Origin: Deltaproteobacteria bacterium
GTDB taxonomy: Bacteria > Desulfobacterota > DSM-4660 > Desulfatiglandales > Desulfatiglandaceae
Assembly: GCA_019307815.1 (NCBI GenBank)
Contig: JAFDIV010000017.1
Coordinates: 1-64,000, forward strand
Length of the DNA: 64,000 bases
Direction of reading: 5' to 3'
Below, piece by piece: positions 1 through 9,300 of this stretch. Both the position numbers and the translations under genes were made by a program. Numbering within the stretch: position 1 is the first letter of the stretch; each line of letters begins with the position of its first letter. The notes below the pieces were generated by a model. The model worked only from the letters and a program-made list of their open reading frames with translations. It had not been told where the DNA came from and searched no databases.

Positions 1-1
1 C

Positions 2-286
2 GAGGAAAAGGCCCTTTCCTTTCTTGGTGAGGGTTGGGTTGGAGAGGAAGCCGTGGCCCTGGCACTTTACTGTTTTCTCAGGTATCCAGACAGCTATGAG
101 AAATGTGTACTCCGTGCTGCTAACACCAATGGAGATTCGGATTCCATTGCATGCATAGCAGGGGCCATAAGTGGTGCATACCTCGGAGTAAACGCAATCC
201 CGGCAAATTGGGTTGAAAGGATCGAGCGAAGTGAATATTTAATTGATTTGAGTGACAGGCTGGCCGAGGCAGGGGGTAATGCATGA
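2..286 (+). CDS. ADP-ribosylglycohydrolase, C-terminal part (partial at window edge)
   Basis: The reading frame is open from base 2 and its start lies outside the window. The visible 94 residues match the end of ADP-ribosylglycohydrolases (DraG/ARH family), which remove ADP-ribose from proteins or nucleic acids. Diagnostic is the GDSDSIACIAGAISGAYLG stretch: in this family the GDSDS-type aspartates bind the two Mg or Mn ions and the following glycine-rich helix packs against the ADP-ribose. The preceding GEGWVGEEAVALALYCFL segment is also typical. It ends with TGA overlapping a possible ATG of the next reading frame. The neighbourhood is a defence/repair island, so a role in reversing toxin-type ADP-ribosylation is possible but not shown. 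Confidence 0.85.
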   Translation, partial: EEKALSFLGEGWVGEEAVALALYCFLRYPDSYEKCVLRAANTNGDSDSIACIAGAISGAYLGVNAIPANWVERIERSEYLIDLSDRLAEAGGNA

Positions 287-307
287 TGAGCTTCAATCTT
301 ACAAAAT

Positions 308-556
308 TTGCTATGTGTGCAATGCTCATTTCAGGCCTGGACATTCCTGTCAGATGGAGACGCACTGAAAAAGGGTATGTTGGATCTAGACAGGGTAAAC
401 ATAAAGAGCAAAACAGGGGAGCTCAAAGGTTACATGAAAAAGGCTGCCCTGATTGAGGACAGAGTCAACATATATGACAAAAATGGCAATCAAAAGGGGT
501 GGCTTGAAAAGGATGCACTGGATCCCGAGATATGGAAATTTAGGGAGTCCCAATGA
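308..556 (+). CDS. Small hypothetical protein with two tandem RVNI..KGxxxK repeats, 5' end uncertain
   Basis: The 82-residue frame carries two adjacent repeats of about 28 residues (DRVNIKSKTGELKGYMKKAAL and DRVNIYDKNGNQKGWLEKDAL). Repeats of this kind occur in small proteins of Deltaproteobacteria; no function is known to me. The start is doubtful: there is no good ribosome site before 308, while an ATG at 286 in another frame begins a short hydrophobic leader (MSFNLTKFAMCAMLISG). A one-base shift near 335-345 would join that leader to the repeats, so the gene could be a frameshifted secreted protein. It stops 59 bases before the DUF262 gene. Confidence 0.5.
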   Translation: MLCVQCSFQAWTFLSDGDALKKGMLDLDRVNIKSKTGELKGYMKKAALIEDRVNIYDKNGNQKGWLEKDALDPEIWKFRESQ

Positions 557-614
557 ACGGATTTGCCTTTGCCGCATCCATTTCCTAATTTTTTGGTAGC
601 TGAGGGAGGCAATA

Positions 615-2300
615 ATGGCAATTGAGCAGCTTAAGGTGCATGAAATTGTAAAAAGCTCTGTGAGCAAGAGCGTAGATATTCCAGAATTTCAAAGAGAATT
701 TGTGTGGGACCCTCAACAGGTCAAACTCCTTGCAGAATCGTTGTACAGAGACTACCCCATAGGATCTTTTCTACTCTGGGATTCTTCAGACTACCAAGAA
801 GCAAAGGTTGCTCAAGGTGCAAAAGCCTCGCAATGGATAGTGGATGGGCAACAGAGGACTACCGCACTGAGCCTTCTGCTCGGACAAAAGCCGTATTGGT
901 GGGACTCTGCTGAAACATGGAATAAAGCCCTCAAACGTTATGACGTTATGGCAAATGTGTTGAGCGAGAGCAAAGATGATCGAATAGAATTCGCATTGGC
1001 CAATCCCATTCGAAAACGCGACGCGAGATGGGTAAGTGTCAGAGAAATTCTACGGATTGAGAAAGTTGAAGATCTCACGCCAATAACCCAGGAGATCGTT
1101 AGAAAGATCTCTAGTGAAGTGGAAGGCAACATGGAGCTATTTCCCACAATTCACTCTAGGCTGGTTAGGATCTGGCAGTTGAGGGAGAGGGATATTCCAA
1201 TTGTTAAAATAAATCATGAGGTAGAAGATGTAGCCGAAATTTTCGCTCGCTTGAATCAAGCAGGGACGCGGGTCAAAGAAGCAGACGTAATCCTAGCCCT
1301 AGCCGCAGTGAGGAATCCTGGATGGGTAAGAAAGAAATATCTTCCTTTTTGCGGTGACCTTGAAGATAGAGGCTGGGATCTGGATGCTGGTATATTCATC
1401 AGGACCATGACAGGGGTAGGGAAGGGTAGAGCTCGGCTTATTGAAGTTCCGAAAGACTTTTGGCGTCCTGAAAATCTGGAAACAATATGGAAAAGATCGT
1501 CGATAGCTATATCAGATGTTTTAAAAAGGTTTGCAGAGTTTGGAATCTTGTCTCCAGACCTCCTGCCATCCACCAATAGTCTCATCCCTTTATTTGTCCT
1601 CCATGAGCGCTGGGCTGAAGGTGCTAGTTACAGTTTCAAGAAGGCCCTGTGGTGGTTTTTGCTTGCAAACTGGGATGGAAGATATAGTGGCGCTGCCATC
1701 ACCAGTCTAAATGAGGATGTGAGAAGTATATTTGAGGCCTCTACCTTCGAGGAAGCGATAACCAGGCTTACAAACCGCCTGCAGGTGGAACCAAAGCTCA
1801 GCGGAGAAGAATTTCTCAACCGTTATGATCGAGCTGGTAACCGTTTTCTCCGATTAATGCTATATCTGATTCTATACGATAACGCAGCTCCAGACTGGGT
1901 TGATGGCAGTCTTTTGGGATACGACAAAACAGGCAGCCCAATCACTTCTGGCTTTCAACCTCAATGGCATCACATATTTCCAAGAAGCATTCTAAAGAAG
2001 GAGAAAAAATATAGTGACGATGATATTAACGCTCTTGCCAACATCACAGTGCTAAACGAGCGGACGAATGTAAAAAAGATCTCAGCTAAGTATCCCTGGC
2101 AATATATTACTGAATTCACTATTTCACCTGAAGCATTGAGAAGACATGCAATCCCTCCCAGTTTTATACCAAGTTCAACAGGCAATCTAGAAAAGTTCAA
2201 GGCAAAATGGGCCATAGAGAATTATACTGATTTTCTGATCGAACGGGCTGAAATTCTCGCAGAAATGTCTTCCAAGTTTCTGGAGGAGTTGGCCAAGTGA
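615..2300 (+). CDS. DUF262 and HNH (DUF1524-like) protein, GmrSD-type restriction family
   Basis: This 561-residue protein has an N-terminal DUF262 (ParB-like, GmrS-type) domain over about residues 10-230, with the family signature VDGQQRTTALSLLLG near residue 76 and PEFQREFVWDPQQVKLLAES near residue 23. The C-terminal third holds an HNH-type nuclease core: QWHHIFPRSIL near residue 450 and LANITVLNERTNVKK near residue 478. This order is that of the fused GmrSD type IV endonucleases, which use nucleotides to cleave modified phage DNA; relatives act in BREX-linked and stand-alone defence. A good Shine-Dalgarno (GAGGGAGG) lies 8 bases before the ATG. The ends of both domains are present, so the gene looks intact. 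Specificity for modified cytosine is family knowledge, not visible here. Confidence 0.85.
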   Translation: MAIEQLKVHEIVKSSVSKSVDIPEFQREFVWDPQQVKLLAESLYRDYPIGSFLLWDSSDYQEAKVAQGAKASQWIVDGQQRTTALSLLLGQKPYWWDSAETWNKALKRYDVMANVLSESKDDRIEFALANPIRKRDARWVSVREILRIEKVEDLTPITQEIVRKISSEVEGNMELFPTIHSRLVRIWQLRERDIPIVKINHEVEDVAEIFARLNQAGTRVKEADVILALAAVRNPGWVRKKYLPFCGDLEDRGWDLDAGIFIRTMTGVGKGRARLIEVPKDFWRPENLETIWKRSSIAISDVLKRFAEFGILSPDLLPSTNSLIPLFVLHERWAEGASYSFKKALWWFLLANWDGRYSGAAITSLNEDVRSIFEASTFEEAITRLTNRLQVEPKLSGEEFLNRYDRAGNRFLRLMLYLILYDNAAPDWVDGSLLGYDKTGSPITSGFQPQWHHIFPRSILKKEKKYSDDDINALANITVLNERTNVKKISAKYPWQYITEFTISPEALRRHAIPPSFIPSSTGNLEKFKAKWAIENYTDFLIERAEILAEMSSKFLEELAK

Positions 2301-2365
2301 ACGGATGATTTTCAGAGAAAAAGCTGTTAGCTGAGAATCCGGTTGATTTAAATCTTTACAACGAC

Positions 2366-4024
2366 ATGCTTATCAAGACACCCATAAACTCCAGGCTGTG
2401 GCCGCGTGATGGCCCGAGGCATACAAGCTCGCTCGCGGAAACAAAGGTATTTGAAGCATTAGCAAAGGCCCTGCCGAAAGGCTGGCGCGCATGGCACTCG
2501 ATGAGGTTGCGCAGTAATAGGAAAGGCGAATTTAGGGAGGCTGATTTTGTCATCGCCGCGCCTTCGCGTCCTTCCATCTTAATCCTCGAGGTCAAAGGAG
2601 GGCGTATAGAGCAATTGGATGGGCGTTGGTATCAGAATGGAAAGCCAATGAACTCATCACCACTGGACCAAGCATTTGCCTTTCGTAAGGTATTGATTCA
2701 GAGGTTCAAAGAGAGCAACGTGGGATCGCCCACGATAGGGGTTGCTGTTTGTTTAGCGGATACATTCTTCTCGGAGCAGCCCAAACAAGACGACGTAAGA
2801 GGACTTGTGATAGGAGCACAGGATGTACCCTACCTTGATAAGATACTACCCGATGTAATGAGTCGAGCAGTTCCTAGCCCCAGATCCGTCAAGAGTCCAT
2901 GGCTCAAACTACTGCATGAGCTTTGGGGAGAGGCCTGGGTGCCAAAACTTAGACTTGGACAGAAGGTGCAGATCGAGGAAGAAAAAAGGGTCCTTCTTGA
3001 CGAGGATCAGTTGCGGAGGCTAGATGAAATAGAAGAAAACGACAGGGTGGTCATAGTGGGGTCAGCAGGCACTGGGAAAACCCTTTTAGCCCGAGAGGCG
3101 GCTCAGCGTCAGGCAAAGCAGGGAAAGAAAGTTCTTTTACTATGCTTTACACATGCACTGGGAGGCTGGCTCGCAAGAAGCATTGACCATCCTAACGTCA
3201 CAGCAAAGGCCATCAGAATATTTGCCGCAGAGCTTTTAGGCGAACCTGTTCCTGATGATCCAGGAATCATGCCATCAGAGTACTGGGAGACTATTTCTTT
3301 AAAGGCGGCTATTGAAGCTCTCCCTTCCAAGGCCAATTTATGGGACTGCATAATTGTAGACGAGGCACAGGATCTAAGCGAGGATGACTGGGAGCTAATC
3401 AGGGAATGTATGAAGGAGGACGGAAGACTATGGGTATTTGCTGATGAAGGGCAGAGGTTTTGGGAAGACCGGGAAATACCAAAAACAATTATGGATAGTT
3501 CCTTCAAAATGAGGCTAAAAAGACCCTATCGATGCCCTGTGGAGATCCAGAACCTTGCTGAATCATATTTAGACCCTGCCAAACAGAATACAGATCTGAT
3601 CAGAAATGGCGTGCAAGCCGGGACGATACGAATAGTCCCTTGTTCGCAACAAACCCTCGTTAAGAAAGTTGGCTCCGAGATTAACCGACTGCTCAGCAGC
3701 GGATTGCAGGCTCCAGATATAGCGGTTATCTCGGTTAGGGGTAGGAGAGCAAAGAACAGCATCATTCATTACCATGAGCTTGGGGGGCACAGCGTAGTTC
3801 CAGCCACCGAGGAAAACGCTCATTCCCAGATTATTTGCGACACATTTCTAAGATTCAAGGGACTTGAGCGACCAGCGATTATAGTCACTGACCTGAGACT
3901 CGTTTCTGATAATTATGGGAAAAGGATGTATATAGCGATTTCGAGAGCGTTAAGCACTGTGAGTATAGTGGTAGCGAAGGAGACCATTGAGCGAGATCCA
4001 AGGCTGTCAGGAATTATTGGATGA
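2366..4024 (+). CDS. NERD-domain nuclease fused to an SF1 (UvrD-like) helicase
   Basis: The N-terminus (about residues 20-110) is a NERD nuclease-related domain with the PD-(D/E)XK-like pattern READFVIAAPSRPSILILEVKGG, where the acidic residue and the EVK lysine would form the active site. A helicase follows: Walker A GSAGTGKT near residue 232, DEAQD Walker B near residue 332, and the motif IV-type block LKRPYRCPVEIQNLAESYL near residue 384. The C-terminal RecA domain is short (552 residues in total). NERD-helicase fusions are widespread in plasmids and defence islands. The start lacks a clear ribosome site. The 3' end overlaps the next frame by 38 bases, implying translational coupling to the unknown protein downstream. 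Confidence 0.85.
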   Translation: MLIKTPINSRLWPRDGPRHTSSLAETKVFEALAKALPKGWRAWHSMRLRSNRKGEFREADFVIAAPSRPSILILEVKGGRIEQLDGRWYQNGKPMNSSPLDQAFAFRKVLIQRFKESNVGSPTIGVAVCLADTFFSEQPKQDDVRGLVIGAQDVPYLDKILPDVMSRAVPSPRSVKSPWLKLLHELWGEAWVPKLRLGQKVQIEEEKRVLLDEDQLRRLDEIEENDRVVIVGSAGTGKTLLAREAAQRQAKQGKKVLLLCFTHALGGWLARSIDHPNVTAKAIRIFAAELLGEPVPDDPGIMPSEYWETISLKAAIEALPSKANLWDCIIVDEAQDLSEDDWELIRECMKEDGRLWVFADEGQRFWEDREIPKTIMDSSFKMRLKRPYRCPVEIQNLAESYLDPAKQNTDLIRNGVQAGTIRIVPCSQQTLVKKVGSEINRLLSSGLQAPDIAVISVRGRRAKNSIIHYHELGGHSVVPATEENAHSQIICDTFLRFKGLERPAIIVTDLRLVSDNYGKRMYIAISRALSTVSIVVAKETIERDPRLSGIIG

Positions 4025-4748
4025 GAATAGTAGAGAACCAAAGGTGATACTTCAGAGCAGAGTTTTACTTTCCAAGAATGAAAGGCCGTACTCACCAGAT
4101 CAAATTAAGCAGGAAATATCGAATTTTGGGCATGGCTACAATCGAACTGTTATGGAAATTATCCATGGATCTCGCAATGAGCTCACCCGGGAGGTGTTCC
4201 TCAAAAATGTCGCTGTTCTTATGAGCAATTTTCTGATGACTCGAAGCGGGCCTTTCCGAGGGATTCGATACAACAGAAGGGAAGCCAAAGTGGTAGGTGA
4301 AGATAAGATTGGGCCGTGCTGGAAAGCAGCTGGCAAGAATATGACTGAACTAAAAGAATTTATCAGTTCAAGGCCAGACAGTTCCTACCAAAGAATCTTG
4401 ATAGATATGAAGATCGGTGATCAGAGAAAAGTAGCGGATGATCTTTGGGAAATCTTCAAGTTACTGCTCCCTCCATGTATGGGAAAAAGCACCCTTGGCT
4501 TGGTAGCAGCGAGCAAGATGCTGTTTTCCGTTTTCCCCGAAGTGGCACTTCCTGTTGACAACACCCAATGGAGAGCTGTTTTCAAGACGGTCGATTATGG
4601 CGATATTATTATGCACATGGCCGAGGAGATTGCATGGTGGGAAAAGAAGACGGGCCGCCAGCTTAATTCGTGTGTACCCGATTGCTTGGAGGCCATGACC
4701 CTGCCGGCAATATACAACGTAATGGCAATGAAGGCTCGGTCTAGGTAA
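3987..4748 (+). CDS. Unknown protein coupled to the NERD-helicase; likely prematurely terminated
   Basis: I do not recognise this 253-residue protein. It is mostly polar and helical, with a conserved-looking block STLGLVAASKMLFSVFPEVAL near residues 175-195 and no clear catalytic motif or membrane segment. The longest frame begins at a TTG inside the helicase gene; later in-frame starts at TTG 4017 or GTG 4044 are equally possible. It terminates at TAA 4746-4748, but the same frame stays open for 44 more codons of protein-like sequence up to TGA 4881, so the annotated end may be a nonsense mutation. The overlap with the helicase gene suggests that the two products act together, perhaps as a two-gene defence unit. 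Confidence 0.6.
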   Translation: MSEIQGCQELLDENSREPKVILQSRVLLSKNERPYSPDQIKQEISNFGHGYNRTVMEIIHGSRNELTREVFLKNVAVLMSNFLMTRSGPFRGIRYNRREAKVVGEDKIGPCWKAAGKNMTELKEFISSRPDSSYQRILIDMKIGDQRKVADDLWEIFKLLLPPCMGKSTLGLVAASKMLFSVFPEVALPVDNTQWRAVFKTVDYGDIIMHMAEEIAWWEKKTGRQLNSCVPDCLEAMTLPAIYNVMAMKARSR

Positions 4749-4883
4749 GAGATCGGGTATGGAGGCCACGGCTTTAGTGGCAATGACTGGTTCACCGATG
4801 AAGTTGATCTCTCGAACATTATCGACCACCCTTCGCCGAGATTTGTTGATTATCTTTTTAGAATAAAAGGTATTGTGCTGTGA
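4749..4883 (+). pseudogene. In-frame continuation beyond the TAA stop of the unknown protein
   Basis: Directly after TAA 4746-4748 the same frame reads GYGGHGFSGNDWF, TDEVDLSNIIDHP and SPRFVDYLFRIKG before TGA 4881-4883. The composition is that of a real protein (balanced hydrophobic, acidic and aromatic residues, no stop for 44 codons), unlike random intergenic DNA. It is best read as the lost C-terminus of the preceding gene; stop-codon readthrough is a less likely alternative. Confidence 0.5.
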
Positions 4884-4952
4884 CCGGATTTGTCAAAACC
4901 ATGTGATATCCTGGAATCATATGTAATGTGAGTGCCAAGTAGGCATACTTCC

Positions 4953-4981
4953 TTGACTAACTACCTAAACTTAGATTAACT
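4953..4981 (+). promoter_or_regulatory. Possible sigma70-type promoter ahead of the SbcD-like gene
   Basis: A TTGACT box at 4953-4958 is followed after 17 bases by TTAACT at 4976-4981 in an AT-rich stretch (4950-5015) that contrasts with the coding DNA on both sides. The GTG start of the phosphoesterase gene follows at 5070 with an AGGAG site just upstream. The -10 box is weak, so this is a suggestion only. The rest of 4884-5069 shows nothing else I can support. Confidence 0.25.
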
Positions 4982-5069
4982 TAACTAAGTTTTAAGAATA
5001 CTAACTTGTATATTCTCAGAAGAGCACAACCAGAGAGGCTACTCCCCCCAATTCCCGCAGGAGTTTTGT

Positions 5070-6338
5070 GTGATTAAATTCATCCACGCTGCAGATATTC
5101 ACTTGGACAGCCCGCTGCACAAACTGGAGGCCTACGAGGGTACACCTGTTGAAGAGATGCGCCATGCCACCCGCCGTGCTTTCGAGAATCTGATTAATCT
5201 TGCTATTGAGGAGGAAGTTGACTTTGTACTGATAGCCGGCGACCTGTATGACAGTGACTGGAAAGATTATAACACCGGTCTTTACTTGGTATCTCAGTTA
5301 ACGAAACTCCGGGAAGCAGAAATACCAGTTTTCATAATTGCAGGGAACCACGACGCGCTCAGCAAGATAACAAAGACATTGAGGTTACCCGAGGGGGTGA
5401 CCATGTTCCCTTCCAATAAGGCTACGACCGCAGTCATTGAAGATCTAGGAATCGCCATACACGGCCGAAGCTTCAGCTCGGCCGTAATGAAGAAAAATCT
5501 TGCTCAGAACTACCCTTCCAAGATGCGGGGTTATTTCAACATAGGGCTGCTTCACACATCACTGAACGGTAGAGAAGGCCATGAAACCTATGCGCCTTGC
5601 AGCTTAGATGATTTGCTGAACAAGGGATACGATTATTGGGCGCTTGGCCATGCCCACAAGCAGGAAATTGTCCATAAGCAGGAGCCGGTTATCGCATTTT
5701 CAGGAAACACCCAAGGGAGACACATCCGTGAGACCGGCCCAAAGGGGACCCTTATTGTCAATATTGACGACGCAGGAAAGGTGAGGCTGGATTTTAGAAG
5801 CCTTGATGTGGTCCGTTGGGAAAAGCTGGAAGTAGATGCCTCAAAGGCAGACGATGGCTATATGGTTGTTGACATGGTCACCGAGCAACTTGAGACGCTT
5901 GCAGAAAAGAATGATGACCTGCCGCTGATAGTGAGAGTAAAAATACATGGAAACTCCCCGGCCCATGAGGAGCTTGCAGGAGATGTAGAACGATGGATTA
6001 ATGAGATTCGTTCTGCAGCTATCGATTCCACCCACGGAAGCGCTTGTATAGAGAAAGTAATGATCCTGACCTCCTATCCATCACAAGAAGGTTACCCGAG
6101 CTTTAAGGAAGGGCCCATAGGAGAGCTCAATCAGTACCTGGACAGTCTTGAATCGAATCCCGAACAGTTGCTCAATCTGGGTAGCCTTCTTGATGATCTC
6201 ATGAAAAAGATGCCCGCTGAACTGAGGCAGAGCGGTGAAAGCCTTAACCCAAGGGATCCAAATTGGATTGCGGGAATAATCAGGCAAATAAGACCAATGT
6301 TAATGCAAAGACTGCTAGGCAAGGGTACTTCCGGATGA
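5070..6338 (+). CDS. SbcD/Mre11-type metallophosphoesterase (YhaO-like DNA repair exonuclease)
   Basis: The 422-residue protein starts with GTG, preceded by AGGAG. It has all the metallophosphoesterase motifs in order: D9-x-H11 (ADIHLDS), GDLYD at 57-61, GNHDA at 92-96 and GHAHK near 192. These residues bind two Mn ions in Mre11/SbcD nucleases. The C-terminal third is a helical capping or partner-binding region rather than the eukaryotic Mre11 C-terminus, which fits the YhaO branch. Its TGA overlaps the ATG of the large SMC-like ATPase (ATGA), the usual arrangement for SbcD-SbcC and YhaO-YhaN pairs. The likely role is ATP-dependent cleavage of DNA ends or hairpins, either in repair or against foreign DNA. 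Confidence 0.9.
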   Translation: MIKFIHAADIHLDSPLHKLEAYEGTPVEEMRHATRRAFENLINLAIEEEVDFVLIAGDLYDSDWKDYNTGLYLVSQLTKLREAEIPVFIIAGNHDALSKITKTLRLPEGVTMFPSNKATTAVIEDLGIAIHGRSFSSAVMKKNLAQNYPSKMRGYFNIGLLHTSLNGREGHETYAPCSLDDLLNKGYDYWALGHAHKQEIVHKQEPVIAFSGNTQGRHIRETGPKGTLIVNIDDAGKVRLDFRSLDVVRWEKLEVDASKADDGYMVVDMVTEQLETLAEKNDDLPLIVRVKIHGNSPAHEELAGDVERWINEIRSAAIDSTHGSACIEKVMILTSYPSQEGYPSFKEGPIGELNQYLDSLESNPEQLLNLGSLLDDLMKKMPAELRQSGESLNPRDPNWIAGIIRQIRPMLMQRLLGKGTSG

Positions 6339-9300
6339 GAATCCTCCAGCTCAAGCTCATAGCTTTTGGCCCATTTACGGACGTAACTATTGATCTCGAG
6401 AAGGGAGATGGAGATTTTCATCTCATATATGGGCCGAACGAAGCTGGAAAAAGCTCGGCCTTGAGAGGTCTCAAGCAGGCACTTTTCGGAATCCCTGTGC
6501 GTACTGCCGATAACTTTCTCCACCCCCACCAGCAAATGCGCATTGGAGCAATATTACAGCATAGTGACGGTAGCTTGATCGAATTTATTCGCCGGAAGGG
6601 TAGGAATAATACACTTCGTGCCGGCAATGACAAGGATGTTCTGGACGACAGTGTGCTGGAGAAATTCCTGGGCGGCATAAATGCAGAGGTCTTTGAGACA
6701 ATGTTCGGTATCGGCCATGAGGACCTTGTCCGGGGTGGCCAGGAGATACTTGAAGGCAGTGGCAACGTGGGACAAGCCCTTTTTGCTGCAGGCTCCGGTA
6801 TAGCAGATTTGAGGCTCGTCCAGGCCGAGCTTCAAAAAGAAGCCGAGGCCCTCTTCTCACCTTCAGCATCCAAAAGAAGGATCAATGAAGCTCTCTCTGA
6901 GCTGAGGAAAAATCAGGCCCTACTTAGGGAGGCAGAGCTTCCAGGTGCGGAATGGGAAAAGCACGATCGCGCTCTGAGAGTGGCGATTACCAGAAGGAAA
7001 GAACTGGATTACGAGCTTCAGGAAAAGTTACGGGAAAAGAGCAGACTGGAACGAATTAAAGAAGCCTTACCCCTAATCGCACAGAGGAAGGAAATTCTTG
7101 AGAAGCTAAAGGAATATGCAGACGCAATTCTGCTCCCCGAGGACTTTGGCGAGAGGCGAATTAATCTTCTCTCCGCGCTTGAGGGTGCTCAAAGTTTGAG
7201 GGATGAAGCGCTTCAGGCCCTCGGAGAAATAGAAAAGGAGATGGCAAAGCTCGAGGTCCCTCAGCAGATTCTTGATAATAGCGAAGCTATTGAAGAATTG
7301 TATCAGCGTCTGGGGAGCCACAGGAAGGCAGCCAAGGACCGCATTCAACTTGTAACTAGAAGTAGTGTCCTTCGCAGCGAAGCCAAGGATATTCTATCGC
7401 GGCTGCGCGATGACTTGACTTTGGAGGAGGCAGAAAGGCTCAAACTAAAGACGACTGAGATAGCCCGCATACAGAGCCTTGGCAGCAAACATGATCGCCT
7501 TGTGTCCAAGCGTGAAAGTATTGAAGAAGAAATTTCAAGACTTACCTCTTCTTTAGCGCGCATAGAGGAAGAAATCAATTCAGTTCCAACCCCAAAGCCC
7601 ATGGAGGCATTGGTTGAGGCGGTTGAGCGGGCGAAGGAGTATGCAACCCTGGAAAAGCAGTGCAAATTTGAGCTTTTGGAGATTCAGAACTCGGAAAAAG
7701 GATTAAAAAGCAAACTGGCGCAGCAGAGCTTGTGGTCCGGCAGTCTGCAAGAGGTGGAATCCCTTGCAATCCCCTCTTTTGAAACCATTGATAGGTTCGA
7801 GAAAGTGATGGGAGAGACAGAGGTCGAGACAAACCGACTGCGCTCTGCCGTAAGCGATACAGAAGAAGAACTGATCAAGATTCAGGGGAGTATTGAGAAC
7901 CTGAGGCTTGAACAAGAGGTTCCCACTGAAGAAGATCTGGTCAATGCCAGAAAGTTAAGGGACGAAGGCTGGGGCTTGGTAAAAAAGGCCTGGTTGGAGG
8001 AAGACCGAGAGAATGAGGCTATTGCCCACTTTGTCGAATCTTTCCAATCTGGCAATTCTCTGGCTGAAGCATACGAGATAAGCGTTCAACAGGCAGACGA
8101 GATCGGTGACAGGCTAAGGCGTGAAGCAGACAGGGTGGCCACAAAGGCCAAGCTCCTCGGGGATGAACAGGCCAAAAAGGCCCTTCTTGACCGCCTTAAG
8201 GGAGAGTTCAAGGAAGCCGACGAGAAGATGAAACAGCTAAGGCTTGATTGGACGGAATTATGGAAAAGTTCAGGAGTTACACCCCTAAGCCCAAGGGAGA
8301 TGCGGGCATGGAGCCAAGATGTGATAGGCATTGCGGAGGAACTCTCCAAGCTTAGGGAGCAGAAGACAAAAGCTGAAGCGCAATGGGTAGATATTGAGAG
8401 GCAAAGGCAAGCCCTGAGTGAGTGTCTCCAATCTTTGGGCGAGCCCACTCTGCCAGAGAAGGAGTCGTTGTCTGAGCTGATTAAAAGGGCAAATCGGATT
8501 ATAAAGACTCAAGAGAAGCTGAAAGCCAGCAAAGAAAAACTGCTAACTGAGAAAAAGGCTCAACAAAGCAACTTAGAAGACGCTCGCTCCAAGGCAAAGC
8601 GGCTCGAGACCGATCTTATAAACTGGAAGCATGAGTGGAAAAAGTGCCTTAGTCCCTTAGGGCTAAGCGCCGATACTGAGCCTGTAGAAGCAAAGGCGTT
8701 TCTTGAAGACCTAAAAGAACTTTTTGATAAACTGAAGGAAGCAGAGATTCTTCAAAAGCGAATTAAGGGTATAGATAAGGACGCTGATCAATTTGATAAA
8801 GATTTGAGAGGTCTGGCTAAAAGGATCGCTCCTGATCTGGTAGACAGGTCCCCTGAGCAGCTTGCAACGGAACTGAACGCCCGGCTAAAGTATGCTCGCT
8901 CGGCAGAGGCCACCTTAAAAGAGCTCGAAAAGCAGAAGAAAAAGCACAGCAAGAGACTAAAAGACGCACAGAGCAAGCTAAGGGACCTTAAGGCTAAATT
9001 GGACTCCATGTGCAGTGAGGCTGGATGTAGCAGTTACGATGAGTTGAGCGTGGCTGAAAGGCGATCAGGCGCTAGACGAGGCCTAGAGCGCGACCTGAAG
9101 GAGGTCGAGAAGCAGCTCAGGAAGCTGGGTGCTGGTTCAACAGTTGATGAGTTTGTCGCTGAGGCTGAGTCAGTTGATCCTGACACGATTGAAAGCAGAA
9201 TTGAACACCTGAAAAATGAAATAGAGGAACGCGAGCACGAGCGTTCTGAGCTAGACCAAACCATTGGCAGGGAAAAGAATGTATTAGAGGGGATGAGCGG

